NCBI GenBank assembly: GCA_004292855.1
Contig: RDXN01000030.1
Coordinates: 186,001 to 250,000 of the forward strand
Origin: Cytophagales bacterium
GTDB taxonomy: Bacteria > Bacteroidota > Bacteroidia > Cytophagales > Spirosomataceae
Reading direction: 5' to 3'
DNA: 64,000 nucleotides
The notes beneath the pieces are model-generated. The model searched no databases, was not told where the DNA came from, and was given only the letters and a program-made list of their open reading frames with translations. Below, one piece after another: positions 40,782 through 49,758 of the stretch. Made by a program: the position numbers and the translations under genes. The stretch's first letter is position 1. Each line of letters starts with the position of its first letter.

Positions 40782-40830
40782 ACAACCGTTTCCTCAATTG
40801 ACCCCGTCGTTAGTCGATTCAAACGGTTGT
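40782..40830. promoter_or_regulatory. ACAACCGTTT inverted repeat upstream of the sigma-54 regulator
   Basis: Perfect 10-bp arms (40782-40791 and 40821-40830) are separated by 29 nt, directly upstream of the regulator gene and in the gap to the divergent lipoprotein gene. It could be a paired protein-binding site or an mRNA hairpin. Nothing else recognisable is in this 226-bp gap. Confidence 0.35.
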
Positions 40831-40966
40831 TGGTCGATGGTGCGTTGTGAACATCAACCCATCAGCGCAGCTTTGGTTCAACGACTTTGCCAGAGGGCGA
40901 GCGGGGTTCGGAAAACGTCCGTTTCTTACCACCACAAAAACTCAATAGCATAACACCTTTGTCTGT

Positions 40967-41446
40967 ATGAAAAAGATACTAATTTACAGCTTGTTAGTAG
41001 CTGTTTTCGTTGGCAACTCGGGAGCGGGTTGCGGGGGCAACAAAGCCGACGACCCCCAACCTGGGAGCAACACCAAATTGATGGTTGGTGGCCTTTGGGA
41101 AGTAACGAAATTCGTGACCCACGATCCGGGCGACAAGATTACGCTCAAGCCCAAAAAAGGGGCGATAGGCTACAAATTCTTTGCGGATGGCAAATTGGAA
41201 AGCTGTTCGTTTGGCACGTGTGCCCCCTTGGGTCGCTGGTCGTTTCTGCTAAAAAACGGGGCTGTAGGAACCGGCACGCTGACGATGTTTATCGAGAACA
41301 AAGATGTGCAGTCGGTCTATGGCAATAAACTGGAAGGGTCTCTTGAAATCAATACCGACAACGACATTATCTGGGTAATCAAAGGTAACCCCATTGGTAA
41401 CACAGATGCCACCCAGATGGAATGGACAATGGCACGTACTCCTTAA
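40967..41446 (+). CDS. Small lipocalin-like lipoprotein
   Basis: A 159-residue predicted lipoprotein (signal MKKILIYSLLVAVFVGNSGA followed by GC; Cys22). The mature part starts with a short linker (DDPQPGSN) and continues as beta-strands with LMVGGLWEVTKFV, YKFFADGKLESCSFG and TQMEWTMAR, the general pattern of lipocalin-like domains of Bacteroidota. Two further cysteines (SCSFGTC) may form a disulfide. Function unknown. First gene of a plus-strand run of four. Confidence 0.65.
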   Translation: MKKILIYSLLVAVFVGNSGAGCGGNKADDPQPGSNTKLMVGGLWEVTKFVTHDPGDKITLKPKKGAIGYKFFADGKLESCSFGTCAPLGRWSFLLKNGAVGTGTLTMFIENKDVQSVYGNKLEGSLEINTDNDIIWVIKGNPIGNTDATQMEWTMARTP

Positions 41447-41467
41447 ATCACCAAACCCAATTCTCTC

Positions 41468-42055
41468 ATGAAATCCAAAGGTTGTTTTGTTTTCCTTGCT
41501 GTACTTATCGTGGCAGGCCTGGCGTTCACGGGGGTTAGCTTTTTCGGCGGTAAGTTCCTCGACCGCTACCAACGCCCGTGGGCCTACAGCACCTCCGAGC
41601 CGTTGCTCGTGGGCCGTTGGCGAGGGCAATTCCGCGACCCCGACGGTATTCAGAAAACGCTGACCGTGCAGATCGACCTGCCCGAAACCGACGACGAACG
41701 CTGGGCAAAAGCTGGTCGGCGCAAACGCCGTAGCCGCACCAACAAACGAGCGTTTGATGGCACAGCTACGGTCACGAGTCGGAAAGGGCAGGAAGATTAC
41801 GAGATTCATGGAGCCATCGACCGCGACAACGATCATCAGTTTAGTTTGAACTTCGGTACGGTGGACGGTCAATACCCCATCGGCCCAAATTTCTACGTAA
41901 ATATCTCCGAAAAAGAAGCCAACCGATGGCAGGATAGCCAGATGAACCTCCGGCTCCGCTTCGCCTGGCATCGGCGCGATGGTTCCAGCTTTTCCAACAG
42001 TGCCGACCCCCGCTACGACCGAACCGCCGATGTGGTGCTGACCCGCATGAACTAA
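41468..42055 (+). CDS. Hypothetical membrane-anchored protein
   Basis: A 195-residue protein I do not recognise. One N-terminal membrane helix (FVFLAVLIVAGLAFTGVSFF) is followed by a beta-rich extracytoplasmic domain with LVGRWRGQFRDPDGIQKTLT, a short basic segment (AGRRKRRSRTNKR) and MNLRLRFAWHRRDG. The first half, with a GRWRG opening, loosely resembles the lipocalin-type fold of the preceding gene. It lies 22 bp after that gene and 17 bp before the next, so co-transcription is likely. Confidence 0.6.
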   Translation: MKSKGCFVFLAVLIVAGLAFTGVSFFGGKFLDRYQRPWAYSTSEPLLVGRWRGQFRDPDGIQKTLTVQIDLPETDDERWAKAGRRKRRSRTNKRAFDGTATVTSRKGQEDYEIHGAIDRDNDHQFSLNFGTVDGQYPIGPNFYVNISEKEANRWQDSQMNLRLRFAWHRRDGSSFSNSADPRYDRTADVVLTRMN

Positions 42056-42072
42056 CCAAAAAAAACTTCCTG

Positions 42073-43497
42073 ATGAAATACCTTTTTACCCTCCTGTTTG
42101 GGCTGGGCGTGACCTTCGTTGTGTCGGCTCAAACCCTCCAACTCAACCGGACCGGTGGCACCGTGGCCATCGGCTCCGATGGTCAACCAGCCAACGCGTC
42201 GGCGGCTCTCGACGTGAAAAGCACCACTCAGGGCGTTCTGTTGCCCCGGCTCACATCGGCTCAGCGCACGGCCATCGGCACCCCCGCCAATGGCCTGCTG
42301 GTGTTCGATACGGACACCCAAACGTTTTGGTTTCGGCAGAACGGCGCGTGGGTCAATCTGATTGGCGGGGGTGTTGCAGGCATAGGCTGGCAGCAAACCG
42401 GAATCAATATCAGCAATACCAACACGGGTAATGTAGGCGTAGGAACAGGCTCTCCGGGTGCCAAACTGGCTGTTCACGCCGAGGGCGGTAGCACAACCGC
42501 CGATTTTTATAACGCCACCACGGGTCCCAATGTGAGCCACATTCATTATGGCCCCAAAGGCGACTGGTTTATCCGCTCCGGGGCGGGCGACGGAAACGTA
42601 AACATTCAGGATGGCACCACCGGCAATGTAGGTATCGGCACCAACACGCCTTCGGCCAAACTGCACGTGCAAGGTACAACCCACATAAATGGTCCGGCTA
42701 TCGCCAACGGCGGGGCATCGGGTGGAACCATGAGCCTGGCCAACAACGGCAATCCATCAACCCTTCTGCTGGATGCTAACAAGATTCAGGTTGTTAACTA
42801 TGGCTTCACCTTTCCAACCTCAGCAACACCCAGTTCCTTACGGTTGAACCCGTTCGGTGGAAACGTAGGCATCGGCACCAGCAATCCCCAGTCTACGCTC
42901 AATGTTTCGACAACGGGCGAAAATGCAGTACGGATCGACGGCGCAAACCCGTATGTACTGTTTCGGCATGTGAACGATGGCGGCAGTGAGTACGGGTTCA
43001 TTCGTACCTGGACCATTAACCCGTTCAACCCGGCTGGTTATCATGGCCTTGAGTTGGGCGTTCCACCGGCGAGCAGTGGTCAACCCGCCAAACACCTGCT
43101 ATTTTCGACCAATTACAACCTCCGCATGGTGGTTCTGGACAACGGCAACGTGGGTATCGGCATCAACAATCCGGCGCAGAAACTGGCCGTGAACGGCACC
43201 ATCCGCGCCCGCGAACTGATCGTTGAAACGGCCAACTGGCCCGATTATGTGTTCGGGCGCAACTTCCGGCTGAAACCATTGGCCGAAGTGGAGCAATTTA
43301 TTCAAACTCACCATCACCTGCCCGACATTGAACCGGCTTCGACTATGGAACAAAACGGCGTGGCTGTAGCCGATGTAACCCGGCGCATGATGCAGAAAGT
43401 TGAGGAACTAACCCTCTATGTGATCCGGCAGGACAAACAGATTCGGGCGTTGCAGGCAGAAGCACGAAGGAGTCGCCAAACTAGAAAACGCCCATAG
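42073..43497 (+). CDS. Tail-fibre-like secreted protein with GNVGIGT repeats
   Basis: A 474-residue protein with a signal peptide (ends VVSAQ). Four copies of the motif GN(V)G(I/V)GT..(P)..KL.V recur (for example TGNVGIGTNTPSAKLHVQG), as in phage tail-fibre or trimeric adhesin shafts. The C-terminal ~80 residues (ANWPDYVFGRNFRLKPLAEV, HHLPDIEPAST, a final coiled coil VEELTLYVIRQDKQIRALQ) match a C-terminal module common on Bacteroidota surface proteins, related to intramolecular-chaperone ends. It is probably a trimeric surface fibre. It precedes the protease gene by 3 bp. Confidence 0.7.
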   Translation: MKYLFTLLFGLGVTFVVSAQTLQLNRTGGTVAIGSDGQPANASAALDVKSTTQGVLLPRLTSAQRTAIGTPANGLLVFDTDTQTFWFRQNGAWVNLIGGGVAGIGWQQTGINISNTNTGNVGVGTGSPGAKLAVHAEGGSTTADFYNATTGPNVSHIHYGPKGDWFIRSGAGDGNVNIQDGTTGNVGIGTNTPSAKLHVQGTTHINGPAIANGGASGGTMSLANNGNPSTLLLDANKIQVVNYGFTFPTSATPSSLRLNPFGGNVGIGTSNPQSTLNVSTTGENAVRIDGANPYVLFRHVNDGGSEYGFIRTWTINPFNPAGYHGLELGVPPASSGQPAKHLLFSTNYNLRMVVLDNGNVGIGINNPAQKLAVNGTIRARELIVETANWPDYVFGRNFRLKPLAEVEQFIQTHHHLPDIEPASTMEQNGVAVADVTRRMMQKVEELTLYVIRQDKQIRALQAEARRSRQTRKRP

Positions 43498-43500
43498 TTT

Positions 43501-44697
43501 ATGAGTAATATATTCATTATCAGCCTGCTATTAACTAGCCTAAGTGGATTTGCTCAGGTTATTACACCCCCGCCAATGGGCAACGAACCCGTTGTTCAGT
43601 TCGGGATGCTGAACGGCCCCATTCAGCGATGCGGAACCGTTGCCCGGAAACCGCTCAAACCGATTCCATCAGCAGAAATGGCGCGGGTGGCCCAGAAAGC
43701 GGGCGCGTTGCCTTATTCTATCAAGGTTTATCTGACTGTTTTCGCCAATAACGACGGCAGCAACCGGGCCTCGACCGATGCCGACCAACTCCGGCAGTTC
43801 AACGCGATGGTCGAACAGTACCGTCCCCACAGCATTTGTTTTGTATTGATGGGGCTTCGGGAGGTGCGAAACAGCGACCTGAATAGTCAGGATAAGAGCG
43901 AAGAGTCTGAACTCGAACCCTTCCTGGTTCCGGGTGCCCTGAATTTGTTTACGCATGCTGTGGTGCAAAACAGCGAGGGCATGTTGGGCGGCACCGCCTA
44001 CGATATTCCCAACACGGGGGCCTATGCGAGCCTGTCGGGCAACAACATCGGCAATTCCAACGATGTCGTAACGATGTCGCACGAGGTAGGGCACGTGTTG
44101 GGGTTATTTCACACCTTCGAGAATCATCCCCTCGATCCGCTGCACGGCACCGAAAGCGTTGAGCGAAACCGCAATGCGTCGTGCTGGGATTGCGATGTTG
44201 ATGGCGACTACATTTGCGACACCCCCGCCGACCCCGATCAGGATGGGGATGACCGGTATTTACAGAGCAACACGACCTCATTATCCGCAAACTGTGCGTA
44301 CACCGGCAACCGTCGGGATGAGTGCGGAGTTTTGTACACACCCGCCACCAATAATTTTATGAGTTATGGGCGGTTTGCGTGTTTGAACACCGTAACGGTG
44401 GGGCAGGGGACCCGAATGCGGTATTTTCTGGCCAATGAGTCGGATTTCGCGTCGATTCTGGCTCCCGAGACGGCAGCAGCACCTTTGTTTTTCCCGTATT
44501 CGATCCTGCTTACCAGCGGCAACGTTCTCGATGTCTCCCGCGACTTATTCACGCTCGGCGAACTTGGGCCTTATCAGGTTCAGCAATCAGCTACTGTTGT
44601 GCTACGCTCCAAACGTATCGTGTTGAAACCGGGCGTTCGGTTTTCGCCGGGTGTTGGCGGGCGAGTACATCTTACGAATAACCCCAACTGCGAATAA
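43501..44697 (+). CDS. Secreted M43-family zinc metalloprotease
   Basis: A 398-residue protein with a signal peptide (ends LSGFAQ). The catalytic motif HEVGHVLGLFH is at ~194 (HExxHxxGxxH, pappalysin/cytophagalysin clan), with a downstream Met-turn NNFMSYGRF and several cysteine pairs. The C-terminal ~80 residues (SATVVLRSKRIVLKPGVRFS) form a short beta repeat seen on Bacteroidota secreted proteins; no clear type IX secretion tail is visible. It would cleave extracellular proteins or process neighbouring surface proteins. Last gene of the 40967-44697 run. Confidence 0.88.
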   Translation: MSNIFIISLLLTSLSGFAQVITPPPMGNEPVVQFGMLNGPIQRCGTVARKPLKPIPSAEMARVAQKAGALPYSIKVYLTVFANNDGSNRASTDADQLRQFNAMVEQYRPHSICFVLMGLREVRNSDLNSQDKSEESELEPFLVPGALNLFTHAVVQNSEGMLGGTAYDIPNTGAYASLSGNNIGNSNDVVTMSHEVGHVLGLFHTFENHPLDPLHGTESVERNRNASCWDCDVDGDYICDTPADPDQDGDDRYLQSNTTSLSANCAYTGNRRDECGVLYTPATNNFMSYGRFACLNTVTVGQGTRMRYFLANESDFASILAPETAAAPLFFPYSILLTSGNVLDVSRDLFTLGELGPYQVQQSATVVLRSKRIVLKPGVRFSPGVGGRVHLTNNPNCE

Positions 44698-44867
44698 GCG
44701 ATTAAATACTCATGAAAACGGCCGGTGTTTGTGCCTTACAACGCAGTTTTCATTAAATAGCTATTAACCAAGTGAATTAGTATAGTTTAATGGGCCAGAG
44801 AATGTGTACCTTTGTATACAATCCGTTCCACAATACTGTAGAATTCCTTACTCACTGTAACTATAAA

Positions 44868-44896
44868 AAGAGCCGCTCCTGTATGGGGCGGCTCTT
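44868..44896 (+). terminator. GC-rich hairpin
   Basis: AAGAGCCGC pairs with GCGGCTCTT, extended by TCC/GGG, around a 5-nt loop. The following T-run is weak (GCTATTAT), so termination is uncertain. Confidence 0.5.
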
Positions 44897-44979
44897 GCTA
44901 TTATCGGCACCTCAAAGGCCCTCGTCGAGTTTTGATGGCCTACTTTCAGACTATTTTGAGCGGTATGGACAAAAAAATA

Positions 44980-45006
44980 AGCTGGTCAATCCGCCAGCTC
45001 TTTTTT
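44980..45006. terminator. Bidirectional terminator between protease and permease genes
   Basis: AGCTGG pairs with CCAGCT. C plus six T residues follow on the plus strand, and on the minus strand TTATTTTTTT follows, so it can serve both convergent units. Confidence 0.65.
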
Positions 45007-45118
45007 ACCCACCGTAACTTGTACTATTGTACAGGTTCTTTTTTCAAAGAACGTGCCACAAATAAAAAAGGAATTAAAATTATCTCCAAGTTTTTGACCT
45101 ACTTTTTTATGTAATTAT

Positions 45119-46573
45119 TTACCCTTTATTCCGCTGGGTAAAGTAGAAAACAGGTATTCCCAGTCCGGCAATCAGGAGGCCCATACCCGTGTTGAACGTT
45201 TTGGTATATAGCAGAATCACACAGATAAGCAACGTTGCCCCCACGTACAAGGCCGGCACCAGCGGGTAGCCAAACGCCCGGTAAGGCCGCTCGGTGTTCG
45301 GTTCGGTTTGCCGAAGCCGGAATAGCCCGGCAATGGTAATCATGTAGAAAATTAACGACGCAAACGTGCAGTAGTCGAGGAGGTCGCCGTAGCGGCCCGA
45401 CAAACAAAGTAACGACGCCCAAATGCACTGAAGCCAGAGAGCCGTTGCGGGAACCTGATTCTGATTGAGTGTGGCGGCTTGCTTGATGAACAGCCCGTCT
45501 TTAGCCATTGCATAGTAGAGCCGTGCCCCGGCCAGAATCAGCCCGTTGTTACACCCAAACGTCGAAACCATAATCAGGGCAGCCATAATCACTACGGCCG
45601 TGTTCCCGAAAATGGTTGAGACGGCGGCTGTGGCTACGCGGTCGTATTCGGCAAACTGAATGCCCTGCGTCAACACGTCGGCACCACCGGGCGTGCCTTT
45701 GAGTGGCAACAGCGACAGGTACGAAACATTGGCCAGTGCGTAAATGACTGTTACGATGAGCGTTCCGAAAAACAAGGCCAATGGAATGTTACGGCGTGGA
45801 TTTTTGATCTCGCCCGCAATGAACGTTACGTTGTTCCAGGCGTCTGCCGAAAACAGGGAACCAATCATCGACGTACCGAACGCCAACAGCAAGCCCATGC
45901 CGGCCAGCGGCAGTATAGACCCATCGGCACTGGTGGTTGTGGCCTGCCAGGCATTCTGGAAGTTGAGAGACAGGGTATCGCTGCTCATACCAACGCCAAT
46001 CCCCAGTAAAATAACCCCAAACAAAGCTGCCAATTTAGCCGAGGTAAACACGTTCTGGATCAGTTTCCCGCTCTGAACCCCCCGGCTATTGAGCCATGTC
46101 AGTAGCACCACACTACTGATAGCATAGAGGGAACCCAGCGAGATTTTGATGCTGCCTAGGGTGAAAAAGGCGTTTTCGGGGTTTAAAGCGGGCACAAACA
46201 CCGCCGAATATTTGGTGAAAGCCACGGCTACGGCGGCAATGGTGCCGGTTTGAATCACGGTGAACACTGTCCAGCCGTACACGAATCCGGTCAGTCGGCC
46301 AAATGCCCGCTGAATATACACGTATTGCCCGCCTGCTTTGGGCATCATACCGGCCAACTCGCCGTAGCTCAATGCCGCCGAAACGGTCAGGACTCCCGTC
46401 ATCACCCAAATCATGAGCAACCAACCCGACGAACCGAGGTTGCGGGCCATGTCGGCCGAGACAATAAAAATACCCGACCCAATCATCGACCCCGATACAA
46501 TCAGGGTAGAGTCGGTGAGGCCAAGTGAGCGTTTAAATTCGGTTTTTTCGTCAACCGAGGTTGTTGATTCCAT
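45119..46573 (-). CDS. APC-superfamily amino acid permease
   Basis: A 484-residue permease with twelve predicted membrane helices. The first helix has the APC motif SGSMIGSGIFIVSADMARNL, and the second region ALSYGELAGMMPKAGGQYVY is the conserved Gly/Ala/Glu substrate-loop signature of LAT-type exchangers. It should take up or exchange amino acids across the inner membrane; the specificity is not readable. Single gene on the minus strand, followed by the terminator hairpin at 44980-45006. Confidence 0.93.
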   Translation of the reverse strand: MESTTSVDEKTEFKRSLGLTDSTLIVSGSMIGSGIFIVSADMARNLGSSGWLLMIWVMTGVLTVSAALSYGELAGMMPKAGGQYVYIQRAFGRLTGFVYGWTVFTVIQTGTIAAVAVAFTKYSAVFVPALNPENAFFTLGSIKISLGSLYAISSVVLLTWLNSRGVQSGKLIQNVFTSAKLAALFGVILLGIGVGMSSDTLSLNFQNAWQATTTSADGSILPLAGMGLLLAFGTSMIGSLFSADAWNNVTFIAGEIKNPRRNIPLALFFGTLIVTVIYALANVSYLSLLPLKGTPGGADVLTQGIQFAEYDRVATAAVSTIFGNTAVVIMAALIMVSTFGCNNGLILAGARLYYAMAKDGLFIKQAATLNQNQVPATALWLQCIWASLLCLSGRYGDLLDYCTFASLIFYMITIAGLFRLRQTEPNTERPYRAFGYPLVPALYVGATLLICVILLYTKTFNTGMGLLIAGLGIPVFYFTQRNKG

Positions 46574-46607
46574 AGTTGGAGTTTAGGGGTAATGTAGTTG
46601 AGGTTAG

Positions 46608-47474
46608 CTATAGATTTTCTAGATCGCCTTCGGACAGGCCAGTTAGTTTGATAATCAGTGAATTAGGCAGGCCTTCCAATTTCATCTGACGGGCAATGTC
46701 CATTGCTTTGTTCAACTCACCCGTTTCGATGCCCTTTTCGATGCCCTTTTCCAGGCCATTATCAAAGCCTTTCTGGGTTGCGCCGTTATAAAGAGTCACT
46801 TCTGTGCTGATGCTATCCCAGTAGCGATCATAACCCGCTAACTCGGCCTTCGAGAAAGCTGATTCCTGTAGGTACGTTACGGCTTCATTGATAACCGAGT
46901 TTTCTAACAGTTCGGGCGCGACTACTTCGCTATTGTCCTGTATTTCGGTCAGATATCGGAGCCAAAGTACTTGCATCTTTTTGTCAGAAAGATTCTGTGG
47001 TTTGAATTTGGGTAGCTCTACAAAAACAAATTCCAACCCCTCCAGCCGACGGTCAGGAAACTGCGTGTGAACGATGCTATAGTGATGATAAAAATCGTCG
47101 GTATCTTTCTCGAAGATCTCGTTGACGAGACTAAGTGCATACACCGGATGCAACACATTATAATCACGCCCCCGGTCGAGCTGACTGATGTATACTTTCG
47201 AGGCATTGAACAAAACGCGACTCTTAAAACTGGGCGTCCAGAGCATCTGCATTTCAACAATAAAGTGCCGACCATTTTGGTCTTTGCACCGAACGTCGAC
47301 AATGGAATGCTTAAGAACTGGAATTTCCGGGGCTAGCTCGTGCGGCAGATACTCAACTGAGACAATAGGCGACTTCAGCGGGAGCAGCGCGTTCAAAAAG
47401 CTGATAAGCAAGTGAGGGTGTTGCCCGAAGACCTTCTTGAAGATGAGATCGTTTTTGGGGTCGAGATACCGCAT
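46608..47474 (-). CDS. Rpn-family PD-(D/E)XK nuclease (recombination-promoting nuclease type)
   Basis: A 288-residue protein of the Rpn/PF12784 type. The conserved opening MRYLDPKNDLIFKKVFGQHP is followed by the nuclease motif DVRCKDQNGRHFIVEMQ (D, then ExQ). The C-terminal region has the repetitive GLEKGIEKGIETGE encoded by 12-bp tandem repeats (46724-46747) and a final helical tail. Rpn proteins are DNA nucleases linked to recombination and, in some cases, phage defence; a C-terminal in-frame product can act as inhibitor in that family. Whether this applies here is open. Confidence 0.85.
   Translation of the reverse strand: MRYLDPKNDLIFKKVFGQHPHLLISFLNALLPLKSPIVSVEYLPHELAPEIPVLKHSIVDVRCKDQNGRHFIVEMQMLWTPSFKSRVLFNASKVYISQLDRGRDYNVLHPVYALSLVNEIFEKDTDDFYHHYSIVHTQFPDRRLEGLEFVFVELPKFKPQNLSDKKMQVLWLRYLTEIQDNSEVVAPELLENSVINEAVTYLQESAFSKAELAGYDRYWDSISTEVTLYNGATQKGFDNGLEKGIEKGIETGELNKAMDIARQMKLEGLPNSLIIKLTGLSEGDLENL
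46724..46747. repeat. 12-bp tandem repeat in the Rpn-type gene
   Basis: Two perfect copies of TTTCGATGCCCT (plus-strand sense) and a degenerate third copy directly after. They encode GIEKGIE-type residues; unit length is a multiple of three, so copy-number change keeps the frame. Confidence 0.85.
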
Positions 47475-47517
47475 GCGTCTTTTTTTACAAAGTAAGCAGA
47501 ATTCCCCCGCAAACCAA

Positions 47518-49683
47518 TCAGTCGACGGTTACCTCATCGACCGCGAGTTTTGCCACCGCGCCGGGGTGCCGCATACCCGCCGGAACTCGCCCCACGTTCT
47601 GGGCTAAAACCCGAACAAACCGCGCCTGTATACCGGCTGGCAACGCGAAGGGCATTCTGACTATCCCCCGCCTGCCTTGCTCGGCTGCATTGGCCGGGAA
47701 CGTGCCGACGGGCGTGAACGTCTGTCCATCGTCCGATACGGCCAGGTCCACCTGCCGGGGCAGGCAAATGTCGCGGGCCGTGTATTTCACAAAACCAACC
47801 GTAATGGTCTGCACAGGCTGCGACTGCCCCAGATCGAGAACCACACCGAAGTTGCGCCCCCAAAACGAGACGAAATCAACAACTTCGTAGCCGCCCAGCG
47901 TGCCCATGATGCCGTCGGTGAGCATGCCCCCGTGGTCGGGGCGGCTCGGGTGGGGTTGGGTGAGGAGGATGTAGGGCTTGTTGGTGGCTTTGGAGAGCAA
48001 CCGCTCCTTAGGCAGAGTCGTGAGGGCACTGGCCGCATAATTTACGCCCTCTGCCCGAAATTGGGCGAGGTGGTATGGAGCAAGTCGGGCAAGAAAATTG
48101 GTGTAGTCTTTCCGGTTTGGTTCGGTCCAGACCACCTCGGCAAGGGCTGCGGCCCGCGGCCAAACCATGTACTCTACCTGTTCGGGCGTGGCAATGTATT
48201 CGGTCCAGACGTTGCCCTGTGCGCCCAGAATCAGGCGTTGCTGAGCCGGGGTAAGGCCCGCAGGCGTAGGGTCGTAGCTATACACCTTCTGGATGGGCAA
48301 CATGCCGCCAAACGCCAACGGCTCCCGACCGGGGTCGCTCTGGAAATAGTTGAGATAGCAAAACTTGTCGGGCGTCATCACCACGCCATGCCCCTGCCGG
48401 GCAGCCTGAACGCCGTACTGAATGCCCCGCCAACTCATCACGGTGGCCCCCGCCGATAGCTTGAGCCTAGGACTACTGCCCTGCAAAATCTCGTCCCAAC
48501 CCAGCAGTTTGCGCCCACGACTAACCAAAAACGAGTCGATTCGCTTGATGAAATACCGTTGCAGGGCGTGTGCGTTGCCCAACCCCTCGCGCCGGATGAG
48601 CCGCTGACAAAATGGGCTGTTGCGCCACGTTTGCTTGGGGCACTCGTCGCCCCCGATGTGGATGTATGGACCGGGGAACAGGGCCATAACTTCGGCCAGC
48701 ACATCTTCCAAAAACGAAAACGTTCGCTCCGACGGGCAAAGCACATCACCAAACACGCCCCATTTGGTGGCCACGGCGTACGTGCGGGGCTTGCCATCGG
48801 TGTTGGGGCAACCCAGCTCGGGGTAAGCTGCCAGAGCCGCGAGCGCGTGGCCGGGCATCTCGATTTCGGGGATGATGTTCACGTAGCGGGCCTGTGCGTA
48901 GCGCACTACCTCCCGAATTTCGTCTTGGGTGTAGTAGCCGCCGTACGGTTTGCCATTGAATACCTGCGGGTCATATTCCTCGTAATGACCCACGATGGTT
49001 TCGGGCCGGTTTGCGCCAACTTGCGTAAGTTTGGGGTATTTTTTGATCTCGATGCGCCAGCCCTGATCGTCGGTAAGATGCCAGTGGAATTGGTTGAACT
49101 TGTAGCGGGCCATCTGGTCGATGTAGCGTTTGATGAACGATACCGGGAAAAAATGGCGGCTCACGTCGAGGTGCAGTCCCCGGTAGGTGTAGCGCGGTTT
49201 GTCCCGAATTTGGCAGGCGGGTATCTCCACGAGTTGCGTGGTGCCCAGGTTTGGTGCTGGTAACAGTTGCAACAGCGATTGCAGCCCGTAGAACAGGCCC
49301 TGTGGTTCGTTTGCTTCGAGCTGAATACCCAACGCACTCACCCGCAACCGATACCCTTCGGACCCGAGCGAGCTGTCGGGACGCAGGACAAACTGAATCT
49401 GATTAGTGCCCGGTTCCGTAGGGGTAGATAGGATGTTGATTGTTGGTGAAAGGCCCCCGACACGGTTGATAGCCTCGGCCAAGTGGTTGGCCATTGATCG
49501 AACTTCAGCGGGTTGTGCGGGTATCTGTAGGGTGGTTGATACGTTGACCAAAAACGCCCCATTTTGCTGAATCAGTTGTGCCGGACGGGGAATAATGGGG
49601 TAGCGGTCGGGAGTAGATTGGGCCGTGACAAGGCCTGTTGCAAACAAAATAAAGACACAAGCAAACCAGAAGATGTTTTTCAT
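47518..49683 (-). CDS. GH20 beta-N-acetylhexosaminidase, secreted
   Basis: A 721-residue enzyme. The start is at MKNIFWFACVFILFATGLVT (signal peptide, 49683). Domains: GH20b N-terminal domain (~25-145), GH20 catalytic barrel (~150-500) with the paired catalytic residues in IHIGGDECPKQTW, and a C-terminal chitobiase/discoidin-like beta-sandwich (ARFVRVLAQNVG). It releases terminal GlcNAc or GalNAc from glycans or chitin oligomers by substrate-assisted catalysis in the periplasm or outside. Divergent from the DUF6134 gene; no Sus-type transporter nearby. Confidence 0.94.
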   Translation of the reverse strand: MKNIFWFACVFILFATGLVTAQSTPDRYPIIPRPAQLIQQNGAFLVNVSTTLQIPAQPAEVRSMANHLAEAINRVGGLSPTINILSTPTEPGTNQIQFVLRPDSSLGSEGYRLRVSALGIQLEANEPQGLFYGLQSLLQLLPAPNLGTTQLVEIPACQIRDKPRYTYRGLHLDVSRHFFPVSFIKRYIDQMARYKFNQFHWHLTDDQGWRIEIKKYPKLTQVGANRPETIVGHYEEYDPQVFNGKPYGGYYTQDEIREVVRYAQARYVNIIPEIEMPGHALAALAAYPELGCPNTDGKPRTYAVATKWGVFGDVLCPSERTFSFLEDVLAEVMALFPGPYIHIGGDECPKQTWRNSPFCQRLIRREGLGNAHALQRYFIKRIDSFLVSRGRKLLGWDEILQGSSPRLKLSAGATVMSWRGIQYGVQAARQGHGVVMTPDKFCYLNYFQSDPGREPLAFGGMLPIQKVYSYDPTPAGLTPAQQRLILGAQGNVWTEYIATPEQVEYMVWPRAAALAEVVWTEPNRKDYTNFLARLAPYHLAQFRAEGVNYAASALTTLPKERLLSKATNKPYILLTQPHPSRPDHGGMLTDGIMGTLGGYEVVDFVSFWGRNFGVVLDLGQSQPVQTITVGFVKYTARDICLPRQVDLAVSDDGQTFTPVGTFPANAAEQGRRGIVRMPFALPAGIQARFVRVLAQNVGRVPAGMRHPGAVAKLAVDEVTVD

Positions 49684-49758
49684 GGGTACGGTGGATTGGC
49701 ATTCCGACCGCAAATAACGGCAGATTGCACCTTTGCCGTATCAGAAACCAGATCAATT

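Larger units (their letters stand above)
44698..45118. other. Gene-free stretch with terminators and a possible small RNA
   Basis: This 421-bp convergent gap has no convincing ORF. It holds ATGAAAAC/GTTTTCAT arms at 44713-44754, a -7 box TACCTTTG at 44807-44814 on the plus strand, a stable hairpin at 44868-44896 and a bidirectional terminator-like hairpin at 44980-45006. A plus-strand small RNA of roughly 80-190 nt starting near 44821 is possible. Equally, the hairpins may just end the protease and permease transcripts. Confidence 0.4.

Noticed and set aside
44790-45017. 75-residue ORF in the gene-free stretch
   Set aside because: It spans two hairpins, has irregular composition and no recognisable domain.
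49697-49712. Sigma-54 promoter upstream of the DUF6134 gene
   Set aside because: Spacing is right (GG at 49698, GC at 49710), but the -12 element is CCGCA, far from TTGCA, so chance is likely.
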